Positions 7,763-17,072 are shown, numbered from the stretch's first letter. The stretch is 53,745 bases of DNA from Lachnospiraceae bacterium (GCA_022791635.1 JAAVZL010000058.1:1-53745), one strand, 5' to 3'. Notes: a model not told the origin generated them from the sequence alone. Program-made: numbers and translations.

Positions 7763-7796
7763 AAAAACGGTAAGGCCCCCACGCCCTACCGTTTTT
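7763..7796. terminator. bidirectional terminator
   Basis: AAAAACGGTA (7763-7772) pairs with TACCGTTTTT (7787-7796). It serves the secreted protein gene on the plus strand and the convergent TSCPD gene on the minus strand. Confidence 0.8.
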
Positions 7797-8043
7797 CTTC
7801 TTCCTCCAAAGCCATCCGCAAAGCCTTCGCCAGCTGATCCGGGCAGGAGGTAGGCTTTGATCCGCAGCGAATCCCCTCAATCCTGGCAATCGCCTCCTCT
7901 GCCTTCATCCCCTGAACGAGAATTGCGACCCCCTGGGTATTCCCGGAGCAGCCGCCCACAAACTCCACATTCTGAATGGTATGATCGGATGCCAGCTCTA
8001 CGTGAATGGCCATAGAGCAGGTCCCCTTGGTCCGATACGTCAT
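7786..8043 (-). CDS. TSCPD domain protein
   Basis: An 85-residue protein consisting of a single TSCPD domain (TIGR03905-like small proteins), with the signature GCSGNTQGV and the namesake PTSCPDQLAKAL near the end, and four cysteines likely to bind metal. The domain is also found at the C-terminus of some ribonucleotide reductases; the stand-alone form has no known function. The start at 8043 is chosen because AAGGAGGA precedes it on the minus strand at good spacing. The gene overlaps the terminator at its 3' end. Confidence 0.88.
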   Translation of the reverse strand: MTYRTKGTCSMAIHVELASDHTIQNVEFVGGCSGNTQGVAILVQGMKAEEAIARIEGIRCGSKPTSCPDQLAKALRMALEEEEKR

Positions 8044-8200
8044 TTTCCGTTTCCTCCTTGACGAACATCTGATAATCTCACCACGAAACGTATCCATTAT
8101 AACAGCCAGCAAAAAAGCCGTCAATAACCGGACTCATGGAAAGAAACCGGTGTTCCCGTAAAAGCCATGGCCATATAAGGCCTTATTTCCCATAAAAAGG

Positions 8201-8229
8201 TTGCAATTCCCATGTAACATTGCTAAAAT
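8201..8229 (+). promoter_or_regulatory. promoter of mtnN
   Basis: TTGCAA (8201-8206), 17 bases, TAAAAT (8224-8229). Confidence 0.6.
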
Positions 8230-8274
8230 AGACAGCGATGAAAGAAAATCCCCCAAAAGAAAAAGAAAGCGAGA

Positions 8275-8994
8275 ATGCATATGGGAAGAATCGGAATCAT
8301 CGGAGCGATGGAGGAGGAGATCGCTCAGTTAAAGGAGAAAATGGAGATAGAGGTCATCGTGAAAAAGGCCTCCATGGAATTCTATCAGGGAACCTTAAAC
8401 GGCCATGAGGTTGTGGTGGTGCGCAGCGGAATCGGAAAGGTCAATGCCGGACTCTGTGCCCAGATACTGGTAGATGTATTTAACGTAAGCCGGCTCATCA
8501 ACACCGGAATTGCCGGCTCACTGAAGGCAGAGATCAACATCGGAGACATTGTGATTTCCTCCGACGCCCTTCAGCACGACATGGATGCCCGCAACTTTGG
8601 CTATGCCCGAGGCGAGATTCCCCGCATGGGTACCTTAAGCTTTCCCGCGGACCCGGAGCTTATTGCCATTGCAAAGGCGGCCTGTGAGGAGGCTAACCCG
8701 GAGATTGGCGTATTTGTCGGACGGATTGTCACAGGGGATCAGTTTGTTGCAGAGCGGGCTGTTAAGAATGAGATAGCCTCCTGGACCGAGGGCTACTGTA
8801 CCGAGATGGAGGGAGCCGCCATAGCCCAGGCCGCTTACCTGAACCGGGTGCCCTTTGTCATTGTAAGGGCCATTTCCGATAAAGCGGATGACAGCGCCAC
8901 CATGGATTATCCCACCTTTGAGCAGCAGGCCATTGGGCATACGGTACGCCTGGTGGAGGAATTTGTGTCCCGTATCCCGGGGGATGCTTTTTAA
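8275..8994 (+). CDS. mtnN: 5'-methylthioadenosine/SAH nucleosidase
   Basis: Cleaves the glycosidic bond of methylthioadenosine and S-adenosylhomocysteine, releasing adenine; links SAM use, polyamine synthesis and AI-2 production. The 239-residue protein shows the family start IGIIGAMEEEI, the ribose/phosphate-site loop GIAGSL, the nucleoside-binding stretch EMEGAAIAQ and the catalytic aspartate in RAISDKADD. Starts at 8275 and 8281 are both possible and neither has a strong ribosome site. Single gene under its own promoter, followed by a 9-bp hairpin. Confidence 0.96.
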   Translation: MHMGRIGIIGAMEEEIAQLKEKMEIEVIVKKASMEFYQGTLNGHEVVVVRSGIGKVNAGLCAQILVDVFNVSRLINTGIAGSLKAEINIGDIVISSDALQHDMDARNFGYARGEIPRMGTLSFPADPELIAIAKAACEEANPEIGVFVGRIVTGDQFVAERAVKNEIASWTEGYCTEMEGAAIAQAAYLNRVPFVIVRAISDKADDSATMDYPTFEQQAIGHTVRLVEEFVSRIPGDAF

Positions 8995-9017
8995 TTCAAT
9001 AGAAAGAGACGAATAAG

Positions 9018-9053
9018 AACGCCAGGCAGAGACTTTTGTCGAAACCTGGCGTT
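9018..9053 (+). terminator. hairpin after mtnN with a Spo0A-box-like loop
   Basis: AACGCCAGG (9018-9026) and CCTGGCGTT (9045-9053) form a perfect 9-bp stem. The loop contains TTTTGTCGAAA (9034-9044), a full match to the Spo0A box. A TATAAT (9086-9091) follows 42 bp downstream, before the small membrane protein gene. Confidence 0.5.
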
Positions 9054-9168
9054 AAGCCTGTCTTTTCATCCCCCAAAGGGGCAGGTATAATAAAAAGAAA
9101 AGTCCACATGCAGGCTGTGAAGGAATGAGATCGGCAGCAGGATAAGAGGACAGGCAGGGGGAATCCGG

Positions 9169-9450
9169 ATGTTTGAAATTTTTATGGTAATGGGCTGGGC
9201 GGCCGTTATGATTTTGCTTCTGTTTCTTCGGGCAGACGTGCGGGAGCTTTCCGGTCTGGTGAAGGAGAATCGCAGAGAGATGCTCCGGGGCAGCTTAAGC
9301 GCCAGAGCAAATGAGAGCTTTCCCAACTTTCAGATGGAATCCAGGAGGGAGGAGCGCAAGCCCCCAAAGGAGAGCAAAAAAAGGACCGCCCCCTTAAACG
9401 AGTCGGAGGAGCAGGTTTTAAAGGAGGTTTTGACGGAATTTTTGGGCTGA
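9169..9450 (+). CDS. small single-pass membrane protein, unknown
   Basis: A 93-residue protein with an N-terminal membrane helix (residues 2-20, FEIFMVMGWAAVMILLLFL) followed by a charged, Lys/Glu/Arg-rich cytoplasmic tail. GGGGGAA precedes the ATG. I do not recognise a family. A Spo0A-box-like sequence and a TATAAT lie upstream, so a link to sporulation onset is possible but unproved. It ends about 95 bp before pgi. Confidence 0.65.
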   Translation: MFEIFMVMGWAAVMILLLFLRADVRELSGLVKENRREMLRGSLSARANESFPNFQMESRREERKPPKESKKRTAPLNESEEQVLKEVLTEFLG

Positions 9451-9546
9451 CTGCCGTTCAAAATTCAGTAGATCCATTTGGATAAATATGTTACAATAAG
9501 AGCAATCAGGAAGCTGAAAAGCGCAGAAAACGAAGGAGGATTCATT

Positions 9547-11127
9547 ATGATAAGCTGGAAAAATCTTGACGGCCTGGAGGCGTATCAGGAGCTTGAAAAG
9601 ACAGAGCAGTTAAACCTTGCAGAGGCCATGACAGGAGAGAAGGGCGCAGAGCGTGTGAAAAAGTACAGCGTTCCCATGGCAGGCGGCCTTACCTACAATT
9701 ATGCTGCAAAGCAGGTAGACGACAAGGTTCTGTCCGTCCTTGAAAAGCTGGCCAGGGAAGCGCAGCTTACGGAGAAATTTGCAGCTTTGTACAACGGCGA
9801 GGTGATCAACACAGGCGAGAAGCGTCTTGTACTGCATCAGCTGACCCGGGGACAGTTAGGAGAGGCTGTGGTGGTTGACGGTGTGGACAAGCGGGCCTTC
9901 TATGTGGAGCAGCAGAGAAAGTTTACAGAGCTGGCCAACAAGGTGCACGAAGGCCAGATCACAAATGCGGCAGGCGAGAAGTTTACGACGGTGGTACAGA
10001 TCGGCATTGGCGGGAGCGATCTGGGGCCGAGGGCCATGTACTTGGCTTTGGAGAACTGGGCGAAGAAGAACCATACCCTGAAAATGGAAGCAAGGTTCAT
10101 CAGCAACGTGGATCCCGATGATGCGGCGGCTGTTTTGGATTCTATCGACGTAGCCCGCTCCCTGTTTGTGCTTGTGTCCAAATCCGGCACCACTCTGGAG
10201 ACCCTGACCAATGAAGCCTTTGTGAAGGACGCCCTTGTAAAGGCCGGCCTCGACGCTTCCAAGCATATGGTTGCCGTTACCAGCGAGACCTCGCCTCTTG
10301 CCAAGAGCGATGACTATCTGGCAGCCTTCTTTATGGACGATTACATCGGCGGCCGCTATTCCTCCACCTCCGCAGTGGGCGGCGTGGTTCTGTCCCTGGC
10401 ATTCGGACCCAAGGTATTTGAGGAGTTTCTGGCCGGCGCGGCGGCAGAGGACGCTCTCTCCAAGAAGGAAAATATGCTGGAGAATCCGGCCATGCTGGAC
10501 GCCCTCATCGGCGTCTATGAGCGCAATGTGCTGGGCTATCCCAGTACGGCTGTGCTTCCCTATTCTCAGGCCTTAAGCCGCTTCCCGGCTCATCTGCAGC
10601 AGCTGGATATGGAATCCAACGGAAAGTCCGTCAACCGCTTCGGAGAGCCCGTAGACTACCCCACAGGGCCGGTGATTTTCGGTGAGCCGGGAACCAACGG
10701 ACAGCATTCCTTCTATCAGCTGCTCCATCAGGGAACGAATATTGTGCCCCTTCAGTTTGTAGGCTTTAAGAACAACCAGATGGGTGTGGATGTGGTGATA
10801 GAGGACAGCACCAGCCAGCAGAAGCTCTGTGCCAATGTGGCGGCTCAGATTGTGGCCTTTGCCTGCGGGAAGGAAGACGAGAATCCCAACAAGCGCTTTG
10901 AGGGCGGCCGTCCCTCCAGCATCATTATCGGAGACCAGCTGACACCGGCATCCTTGGGCGCCCTTTTATCACACTTTGAGAATAAGGTGATGTTCCAGGG
11001 CTTTGTCTGGAATGTGAACAGCTTTGACCAGGAAGGCGTGCAGCTGGGTAAGGTACTGGCAAAGCGTGTGCTGGCCCATGAGACGGACGGAGCGCTGAAG
11101 ATGTACAGCGATCTTTTGGATATTTGA
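9547..11127 (+). CDS. pgi: glucose-6-phosphate isomerase
   Basis: Interconverts glucose-6-phosphate and fructose-6-phosphate in glycolysis. The 526-residue protein carries the sugar-phosphate loops VVQIGIGGSDLGPRAM and LVSKSGTTLET, the segment QQLDMESNGKSVNR with the catalytic glutamate region, and QLLHQGT. The ATG at 9547 is chosen because AAGGAGGA lies 5-6 bases before it; the longer frame begins without one. The next gene starts 12 bp downstream, so the two are probably co-transcribed. Confidence 0.97.
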   Translation: MISWKNLDGLEAYQELEKTEQLNLAEAMTGEKGAERVKKYSVPMAGGLTYNYAAKQVDDKVLSVLEKLAREAQLTEKFAALYNGEVINTGEKRLVLHQLTRGQLGEAVVVDGVDKRAFYVEQQRKFTELANKVHEGQITNAAGEKFTTVVQIGIGGSDLGPRAMYLALENWAKKNHTLKMEARFISNVDPDDAAAVLDSIDVARSLFVLVSKSGTTLETLTNEAFVKDALVKAGLDASKHMVAVTSETSPLAKSDDYLAAFFMDDYIGGRYSSTSAVGGVVLSLAFGPKVFEEFLAGAAAEDALSKKENMLENPAMLDALIGVYERNVLGYPSTAVLPYSQALSRFPAHLQQLDMESNGKSVNRFGEPVDYPTGPVIFGEPGTNGQHSFYQLLHQGTNIVPLQFVGFKNNQMGVDVVIEDSTSQQKLCANVAAQIVAFACGKEDENPNKRFEGGRPSSIIIGDQLTPASLGALLSHFENKVMFQGFVWNVNSFDQEGVQLGKVLAKRVLAHETDGALKMYSDLLDI

Positions 11128-11139
11128 AAAGAGCAGAAG

Positions 11140-11907
11140 ATGAATTTAAAGATTGTATTTGAGGATGCACACCTGCTGGTTTTGTACAAGCCGGCAGGTG
11201 TTCCTGTCCAGAGCGCCCGGGTGGGTGCAAAGGACTGCGAGAGTATGCTGAAAAATTACCTCTTCGAAAAAAATCCGGAAAAAGGCGCCCCATATTTGGG
11301 GCTGATCCACCGTCTGGATCAGCCGGTGGAGGGGCTGGTGGTGTTTGCCAAGACAAGCAGGGCGGCCGCAGATCTGAGCCGCCAGCTTCAGAATGGCCGG
11401 ATGAAGAAGAGCTATTTGGCAGTGCGGGAGGCTAGGGAGCCTGTTGTTAAAAATCCGTCGGAAAACGGAGAAAAATGTGGAAAAGTTAATAAAAATGTGG
11501 AAAAGCCGGTGGAAAACTGGCTGGAAAAAGTCGATTTTCTGCAAAAAGACGGAAAAAGGAATTGCTCCAAGATTGTGGAAAAGGGAACGGCAGGAGCCAA
11601 GAGGGCCGTTCTTCGATACCGGGTTTTAAAGGCTCTCAAGGGACAGGAGCTGGTGGAAATTCAGCTTTTGACCGGACGCCATCACCAGATTCGGGTGCAG
11701 ATGGCAGGGCTTGGAACGCCTCTTGTGGGCGACCGCAAGTACGGCCGTTTGGGGGATGTGGATTCTGTGGATAAGTCTTATCCGGCTCTGTGCGCCTATC
11801 GGTTGGAGCTTGCGCACCCTGAGACCGGGGAGGCTCTGGTCTTTCAGGCGTCTCCACAGAATCCTGCGTTTGTTCCATATATTTCCAATTCCTCCTTGGA
11901 ATCCTGA
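11140..11907 (+). CDS. RluA-family pseudouridine synthase
   Basis: Converts uridine to pseudouridine in rRNA or tRNA. The 255-residue protein has the RluA core: KPAGVPVQ, the catalytic aspartate in HRLDQPVEG (Asp60), and LLTGRHHQIRVQMA. It lacks an S4 domain. Between residues 104 and 150 a lysine-, asparagine- and glutamate-rich insert replaces the usual short loop; its DNA has repeats of AAAAATGTGGAAAAG, suggesting growth by local duplication. Target uridine unknown. Confidence 0.9.
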   Translation: MNLKIVFEDAHLLVLYKPAGVPVQSARVGAKDCESMLKNYLFEKNPEKGAPYLGLIHRLDQPVEGLVVFAKTSRAAADLSRQLQNGRMKKSYLAVREAREPVVKNPSENGEKCGKVNKNVEKPVENWLEKVDFLQKDGKRNCSKIVEKGTAGAKRAVLRYRVLKALKGQELVEIQLLTGRHHQIRVQMAGLGTPLVGDRKYGRLGDVDSVDKSYPALCAYRLELAHPETGEALVFQASPQNPAFVPYISNSSLES

Positions 11908-12008
11908 GCATTCTGGATGAATGTAACAGGGTAAATTTTCGCTTTCTCCTTATACTATGTTCAGGAGTTAAATCAAAGGCATTTGCAGGACTCCTGAGAC
12001 GAAAAGGT

Positions 12009-13067
12009 GTGTATGAGGATGTGAGACGGGAAATGGATTGGCTGCTGGAACATAAAATACTTTGGAAAAAAATCGGAATTATAGGGGGTGTATACCTGGG
12101 AATGAAATACCTTGTGCCCCTTGTGATTCCGTTTTTGCTTGCGGGCCTCATTGTCTGCTGGTGCTGGCCTTTTCTTGGATGGCTGAAACGGCATCTCCAT
12201 ATCCGGCCGCCCTATGTGATGGCGGCGCTGCTTATTATAAGCGCGCTTCTTATGTCTGTGGGCAGCTATCTGGCCGTGAGGGAGCTTGGAAGTATGGCGG
12301 TGCGCCTGGGCTCCGATATGGAAACCTGGGGTCAGATGGAGCAATTCCTGTATGACTGCTGTGACTGTGTCAGTGAGATCCTTCATATGGAATCCTCGGG
12401 CGTGCGGGTGTTTGTGACAGACCAGCTGAATGTATTTCGGGATCAGGCTACCCAGAATATTCTGCCTGGAGCTTTTGACGGCTCCTGGCAGCTTCTCAAG
12501 GGGGCAGGCTCCTGGGTGGCGGCTCTTCTGGTGACCGGAATTTCCGTGCTCCTTTTGTCCGCGGATTTTGAGGAGATCAAGGAGCTTGGAAAGCGCTACC
12601 CTCTCTACGAAAAGGCGGCAGCCTCTATCCGGGGAATGCTTAAAGCGGTGGGAGGCTATCTGAAGGCCCAGTGCATGATTATGGGAATCATTATGCTGCT
12701 CTGCGTAATTGGCGTATGGATCTCTGGAAGCACCCGTTCGCCGGTTCTGGTGGGAATTGGGATCGGACTTTTGGACGCCTTTCCGGTGTTTGGAACGGGA
12801 ACGGTATTTGTCCCCTGGATTCTGGTGCGCCTTTTGCAGAGGGAATACACGTCCGCAGTGGTTCTGGCTGTCACATACGGCGTCTGCATGCTGACCAGGG
12901 AGCTTCTGGAGCCCAGGCTTATCGGAAACCGCCTGGGAATTCTCCCCATTGTGATTCTGATGAGCGTCTACGTGGGAGTAAAGGTCTATGGTTTTGGGGG
13001 AATTCTTCTGGGCCCCCTCTCGGTTTTGCTGGTGAAGGAGCTGTGGGGGCAGATAACGCCTGAGTGA
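12009..13067 (+). CDS. AI-2E/YtvI-type membrane protein
   Basis: A multi-pass membrane protein of the AI-2E family (PF01594-like). The 352-residue protein has about seven or eight membrane segments with a large loop between residues about 80 and 165, and the family's C-terminal segment LLDAFPVFGTGTVFVPW followed by EPRLIGNRLGILPIV. Among Firmicutes, proteins of this size include the sporulation protein YtvI, which is a plausible identity. The start is uncertain: GTG at 12009 or ATG at 12033, neither with a strong ribosome site. A CAGGAGT/ACTCCTG hairpin lies just upstream. Confidence 0.85.
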   Translation: MYEDVRREMDWLLEHKILWKKIGIIGGVYLGMKYLVPLVIPFLLAGLIVCWCWPFLGWLKRHLHIRPPYVMAALLIISALLMSVGSYLAVRELGSMAVRLGSDMETWGQMEQFLYDCCDCVSEILHMESSGVRVFVTDQLNVFRDQATQNILPGAFDGSWQLLKGAGSWVAALLVTGISVLLLSADFEEIKELGKRYPLYEKAAASIRGMLKAVGGYLKAQCMIMGIIMLLCVIGVWISGSTRSPVLVGIGIGLLDAFPVFGTGTVFVPWILVRLLQREYTSAVVLAVTYGVCMLTRELLEPRLIGNRLGILPIVILMSVYVGVKVYGFGGILLGPLSVLLVKELWGQITPE

Positions 13068-13090
13068 GAAAGAAGAAAGCCTTGTTTTTC

Positions 13091-13120
13091 TTGACAAAGC
13101 CTGGTGCTGGGTAATAGAAT
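13091..13120 (+). promoter_or_regulatory. promoter of proS-cca
   Basis: TTGACA (13091-13096), 18 bases, TAGAAT (13115-13120), 80 bp before proS. I saw no T-box leader; the interval is too short for one. Confidence 0.7.
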
Positions 13121-13199
13121 GATAACAGTTCACGGCAAAACCGAGAGAAACAGCTTTGCAGAAGTGTTTTGAAAATCAGGCGTTGAGAGGAGAAGAAGA

Positions 13200-14639
13200 A
13201 TGGCAAAGGATAAGAAGCTGGTAGAGGCAATCACATCCATGAATACGGATTTTGCCCAGTGGTACACGGATGTGGTAAAGAAAGCGGAATTGATAGATTA
13301 TACGAGCGTAAAGGGCTGCATGGTGATTAAACCGGCAGGCTACGCAATCTGGGAAAATATTCAGAAAGAGCTGGATCGAAGGTTCAAGGCCACAGGGGTG
13401 GAGAATGTGTATCTTCCCATGTTCATTCCCGAAAGTCTGCTTCAGAAAGAGAAGGATCACGTGGAGGGCTTTGCGCCGGAGGTTGCCTGGGTGACCCATG
13501 GGGGGCTGGAGCCTTTGCAGGAGCGCATGTGCGTGCGGCCCACCTCAGAGACTCTGTTCTGTGATTTCTATGCCAAGGAGGTTCAGTCCTACCGGGATTT
13601 GCCAAAGGTATACAACCAGTGGTGCTCCGTGGTTCGCTGGGAGAAGACCACCCGTCCCTTCCTGCGTTCCAGAGAGTTTTTGTGGCAGGAGGGCCATACG
13701 GCTCACGCCACGGCCGAGGAGGCTCAGGAGCGCACCATTCAGATGCTGAACGTATATGCGGACTTCTGTGAGGAGGTTCTGGCGATTCCGGTGATAAAAG
13801 GGCAGAAGACGGACAAGGAGAAGTTTGCGGGAGCGGAGGCTACCTACACCATCGAGTCTCTGATGCATGACGGCAAAGCCCTCCAGTCCGGCACCAGCCA
13901 TAACTTCGGCGACGGCTTTGCAAAAGCCTTTGAGATTCAGTATACGGATCGGGATAATCAGCTTCAGTATGTGCACCAGACCTCCTGGGGCATGACCACC
14001 CGTATGATCGGCGCCATCATCATGGTCCATGGAGACGACAGCGGACTGGTGCTTCCCCCCAGGATTGCGCCGGTACAGGTGATGGTGATTCCCATTGCCC
14101 AGCACAAGGAGGGCGTTCTTGACAAGGCATTTGCCATCAAAGAGGAGCTTCTCAAGGTGGGCTTCCAGGTAAAGGTGGACGATTCCGACAAGAGTCCGGG
14201 CTGGAAGTTTTCCGAGCAGGAAATGAAGGGAATCCCCGTGCGGATCGAGATTGGCCCCAAGGATATGGAGGCAAATCAGGCTGTGATTGTGCGGCGTGAC
14301 AACCGGGAGAAAACTGTAGTACCCCTTCCGGAGCTTTCCGGCAAGCTTAGAGAGGTTCTGGATACCATGCAAAAAGAAATGCTGGAGCGGGCAAGAGCTC
14401 ACCGGGACGCTCATACTTACGATGTGACTTCCTACGAGGAGTTTGTAAAGACCCTGGAGGAAAAGCCCGGCTTTGTGAGAGCCATGTGGTGTGGCGCTCA
14501 GACCTGCGAGGACAAGATCAAGGAGGATACCACCGCAACCTCCCGCTGTATGCCCTTTGAGCAGGAGAAGCTTTCTGATACCTGTGTCTGCTGCGGAAGA
14601 ACTGCCAAGACGATGGTATATTGGGGCAAGGCGTACTAA
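13200..14639 (+). CDS. proS: prolyl-tRNA synthetase, eukaryote/archaeal type
   Basis: Charges tRNA-Pro with proline. At 479 residues it is the short ProS type 3 without the editing insertion of the E. coli enzyme. Class II motifs are present: motif 2 around [20 protein letters not shown], motif 3 ending in [13 protein letters not shown]. The C-terminal domain has the zinc-type cysteines MWCGAQTC and [16 protein letters not shown] precedes the ATG. The cca gene begins within its stop codon (TAATG), so the two are translationally coupled. Confidence 0.97.
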   Translation: MAKDKKLVEAITSMNTDFAQWYTDVVKKAELIDYTSVKGCMVIKPAGYAIWENIQKELDRRFKATGVENVYLPMFIPESLLQKEKDHVEGFAPEVAWVTHGGLEPLQERMCVRPTSETLFCDFYAKEVQSYRDLPKVYNQWCSVVRWEKTTRPFLRSREFLWQEGHTAHATAEEAQERTIQMLNVYADFCEEVLAIPVIKGQKTDKEKFAGAEATYTIESLMHDGKALQSGTSHNFGDGFAKAFEIQYTDRDNQLQYVHQTSWGMTTRMIGAIIMVHGDDSGLVLPPRIAPVQVMVIPIAQHKEGVLDKAFAIKEELLKVGFQVKVDDSDKSPGWKFSEQEMKGIPVRIEIGPKDMEANQAVIVRRDNREKTVVPLPELSGKLREVLDTMQKEMLERARAHRDAHTYDVTSYEEFVKTLEEKPGFVRAMWCGAQTCEDKIKEDTTATSRCMPFEQEKLSDTCVCCGRTAKTMVYWGKAY

Positions 14640-15988
14640 TGCAAATCACCATACCGGAGAAAGCAAATCAGATTATCATGCGTCTTTCGGAGGCAGGCTA
14701 TGAGGCCTATGTGGTGGGCGGCTGTGTCCGGGACGCTATTCTGGACCGGAGGGCGGCAGACTGGGATATCACCACCAATGCCAGGCCCGGGGAGGTGAAG
14801 GCCCTTTTTCCCAGAACCATCGATACGGGGATTCAGCACGGAACCGTAACGGTCCTTTCCGGCAGGGAGGGCTTCGAGGTAACCACCTACCGCATTGACG
14901 GGGAGTATCAGGACGGCAGGCATCCCTCTCAGGTTATCTTTACGCCCAGCCTGACAGAGGATCTCAAAAGAAGAGACTTTACCATCAATGCCATGGCATA
15001 TAATGATACCGAGGGCCTGATTGATATTTTCGGCGGGATGGAAGATCTGAAAGAGGGCCGGATACGCTGCGTGGGTGACCCCAAGGAGCGATTTACGGAG
15101 GATGGACTTCGCATTTTGCGGGCCGTGCGTTTTTCTGCGCAGCTGGACTTTGAGATTGAGGATCAGACCAGAGAGGCCATAAGGGAATTCGCCCCCGGTC
15201 TTTCCCGCATCAGCGCGGAGCGGATACAGACAGAGCTTGTAAAGCTTCTTACCTCAGACCATCCGGAAACGTTTCGGATTCTCTATGATACGGGGATTAC
15301 CTCTGTGATTCTGCCGGAGTTTGACGCCTGTATGGAGACGCCCCAGAATCATCCTCACCACTGCTGCTGCGTGGGGGAGCATACGCTTTTGGCGTTAAAG
15401 GCCATTGAGGCGGATAAGGTGCTGCGTCTTTCGGCTCTTCTTCACGATATCGGAAAGCCGGGGACCCACAGCCGGGATGTGCAGGGTGTGGATCACTTCT
15501 ATGGGCATGGGGAGGCAGGCGCGGAGCTGGCGGGCAGAATCCTCCGGCGCTTAAAATTTGACAATGACACGATTTCGCGGGTAAAGCATCTGGTTCGGTT
15601 TCATGATTATCGGCAGATTGGACCTGGCCTAAGAGGTGTGCGGCGGGCTGTGTTTCGCATTGGGAAGGACTTCTTTCCAGACTATTTAAAGCTGCGGCGG
15701 GCGGATATCCTTGCGCAGAATCCTTTAGGGCAGCAGGAGAAGCTTTTGGAGCTTCAGACTGTGGAGGAGCTGTACGGGCAGATTCTAAAGGAGCAGGATT
15801 GTCTTTCCTTAAAGGATCTGGCGGTGACGGGCAGAGATTTGATGGAGGCCGGTATGGAGCCGGGGCCGGGGCTTGGAGAGGTCTTAAAGGGGCTTTTGGA
15901 GCTGGTGGTTGAGCATCCGGAGTATAATACAAAAGAATATTTGCTGACACGGCTTTCGGGGAATTCCTCCGGGGAGGACCGGCTGTAA
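14639..15988 (+). CDS. cca: CCA-adding tRNA nucleotidyltransferase
   Basis: Adds or repairs the 3' CCA end of tRNAs. The 449-residue protein has the class II signature YVVGGCVRDAILDRRAADWDITT (only its core GGCVRD and DWDIT matter for catalysis) and RRDFTINAMAY, then an RNA-binding domain, then an HD domain (LLHDIGKPGTHS). The ATG overlaps the proS stop; a TTG 18 bp upstream is in frame but has no ribosome site. All the complete canonical tRNA genes in this window lack an encoded CCA, so this enzyme must be essential here. Confidence 0.95.
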   Translation: MQITIPEKANQIIMRLSEAGYEAYVVGGCVRDAILDRRAADWDITTNARPGEVKALFPRTIDTGIQHGTVTVLSGREGFEVTTYRIDGEYQDGRHPSQVIFTPSLTEDLKRRDFTINAMAYNDTEGLIDIFGGMEDLKEGRIRCVGDPKERFTEDGLRILRAVRFSAQLDFEIEDQTREAIREFAPGLSRISAERIQTELVKLLTSDHPETFRILYDTGITSVILPEFDACMETPQNHPHHCCCVGEHTLLALKAIEADKVLRLSALLHDIGKPGTHSRDVQGVDHFYGHGEAGAELAGRILRRLKFDNDTISRVKHLVRFHDYRQIGPGLRGVRRAVFRIGKDFFPDYLKLRRADILAQNPLGQQEKLLELQTVEELYGQILKEQDCLSLKDLAVTGRDLMEAGMEPGPGLGEVLKGLLELVVEHPEYNTKEYLLTRLSGNSSGEDRL

Positions 15989-16020
15989 CTTGGTGTCAAC
16001 AGATGGCGGATAGAGTGCAT

Positions 16021-16067
16021 AAATCCCCTCGTTCTTTCATAGATTTGAAAGGAACGGGGGGATTTTT
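16021..16067 (+). promoter_or_regulatory. terminator-like hairpin covering the next gene's ribosome site
   Basis: An imperfect 19-bp hairpin (16021-16039 with 16046-16065) is followed by TTTTT and then immediately by the GTG start at 16068. The 3' arm contains AAAGGAACGGGGGGA, the only ribosome site for the CotS-like gene. It can end the cca transcript or hide the ribosome site. Confidence 0.7.
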
Positions 16068-17060
16068 GTGAACGAAAAGGCATTGCAAATTTTAGAGCAG
16101 TATGAGATGAAATTGCTTCGGAGCTTTGGGGGCCGCGGAGCGATTATGCTGGAGACAGATGAGGGACTGAAAATATTAAAGGAATTTGCAGGCTCCAAGA
16201 CAAAACTTCCCTATGAGCAGCAGCTGTTGGAAAGGCTTGAGAAGGAAGGCATCTGTCAGGTGGATCGGGCGATCAAAAACCTGGAGGGGGAGTGGATCTC
16301 TGCCGGAGAGTATGATACCTGCTGGATTGTGAAGAACTGGCCGACGGGAAAGGAATGCGATACCCGAAACGAGGAGAATCTGCTGAAGAGTATGCAGGTG
16401 TTGGCTCGGATTCATAGTTCGGCCCGGGGCGTCTGGAATGTGAATGGGGAGATGGCCTGTCGCCTTCTTGGAACGGATCGGAGGACGGAGCTTGAGAAAC
16501 ATAACCGGGAGCTGAAGAGAGTGCAGAATTTTATCCGCAGTAAGCGCAGGAAGGGGAGCTTTGAACTGCTGTTTCTGAAATATGCCAAGGAAATTTTGGA
16601 GGAGGGGCAGTATGCCCAAAGGCAGCTGGAGAGCTCGGGATATGAGGGGCTCTTAAAGAAGGCCAGGGAGGAGGAGCATATTTGCCACGGGGAGTATATT
16701 CATCACAATATTTTTATGGGCCACAAGGAGATGGCGGTGGTGAATTTTGGACGCTGTGAGATGAATGTGCAGGTGAATGATCTCTGTTTGTTTTTGAGGA
16801 AGATTATGGAGAAGCAGAGGTGGAATGAAGGGCTGGCGGGGCGGATGCTGGCGGCTTATGAGCGGGAGAAGCCGCTTTCAAAAGTAGAGCGGGGGTATTT
16901 GGCGAATTGCCTTTCTTATCCGGAGAAGGTGTGGAAGCTGGCTCATCATTATATGAATGCGAATAAGGCGTGGATTCCGGAGAAGAGTACGGAGAAATTG
17001 GAGGTGTTTTTGGAGCAGGAGGGGGAGAGACGGAGGATGATTCGGAGGGTTTTGGGGTGA
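16068..17060 (+). CDS. CotS-like spore coat / kinase-fold protein
   Basis: A 330-residue protein resembling the CotS family of spore coat-associated kinase-fold proteins (aminoglycoside phosphotransferase fold). Supporting segments are EGLKILKEF and YEQQLLERLEKEG in the N-lobe, LARIHSSARG, and ICHGEYIHHNIFM, where the usual catalytic H-G-D becomes H-G-E followed by HHN, so activity is doubtful. The C-terminus has ANCLSYPEKVWKLAHHYMN, typical of CotS. It starts with GTG on the T-run of a hairpin that covers its ribosome site. A palindromic element begins 13 bp after the stop. Confidence 0.82.
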   Translation: MNEKALQILEQYEMKLLRSFGGRGAIMLETDEGLKILKEFAGSKTKLPYEQQLLERLEKEGICQVDRAIKNLEGEWISAGEYDTCWIVKNWPTGKECDTRNEENLLKSMQVLARIHSSARGVWNVNGEMACRLLGTDRRTELEKHNRELKRVQNFIRSKRRKGSFELLFLKYAKEILEEGQYAQRQLESSGYEGLLKKAREEEHICHGEYIHHNIFMGHKEMAVVNFGRCEMNVQVNDLCLFLRKIMEKQRWNEGLAGRMLAAYEREKPLSKVERGYLANCLSYPEKVWKLAHHYMNANKAWIPEKSTEKLEVFLEQEGERRRMIRRVLG

Positions 17061-17072
17061 CGGAGGACGGAC

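Noticed and set aside
11973..13133. 386-residue minus-strand frame
   Set aside because: Antisense to the AI-2E gene, histidine- and glutamine-rich as expected for the reverse of a GC-rich membrane protein gene, no ribosome site.
13068..13199. T-box riboswitch before proS
   Set aside because: The interval holds a sigma-A promoter leaving only about 75 bases of leader, with no T-box sequence or terminator.
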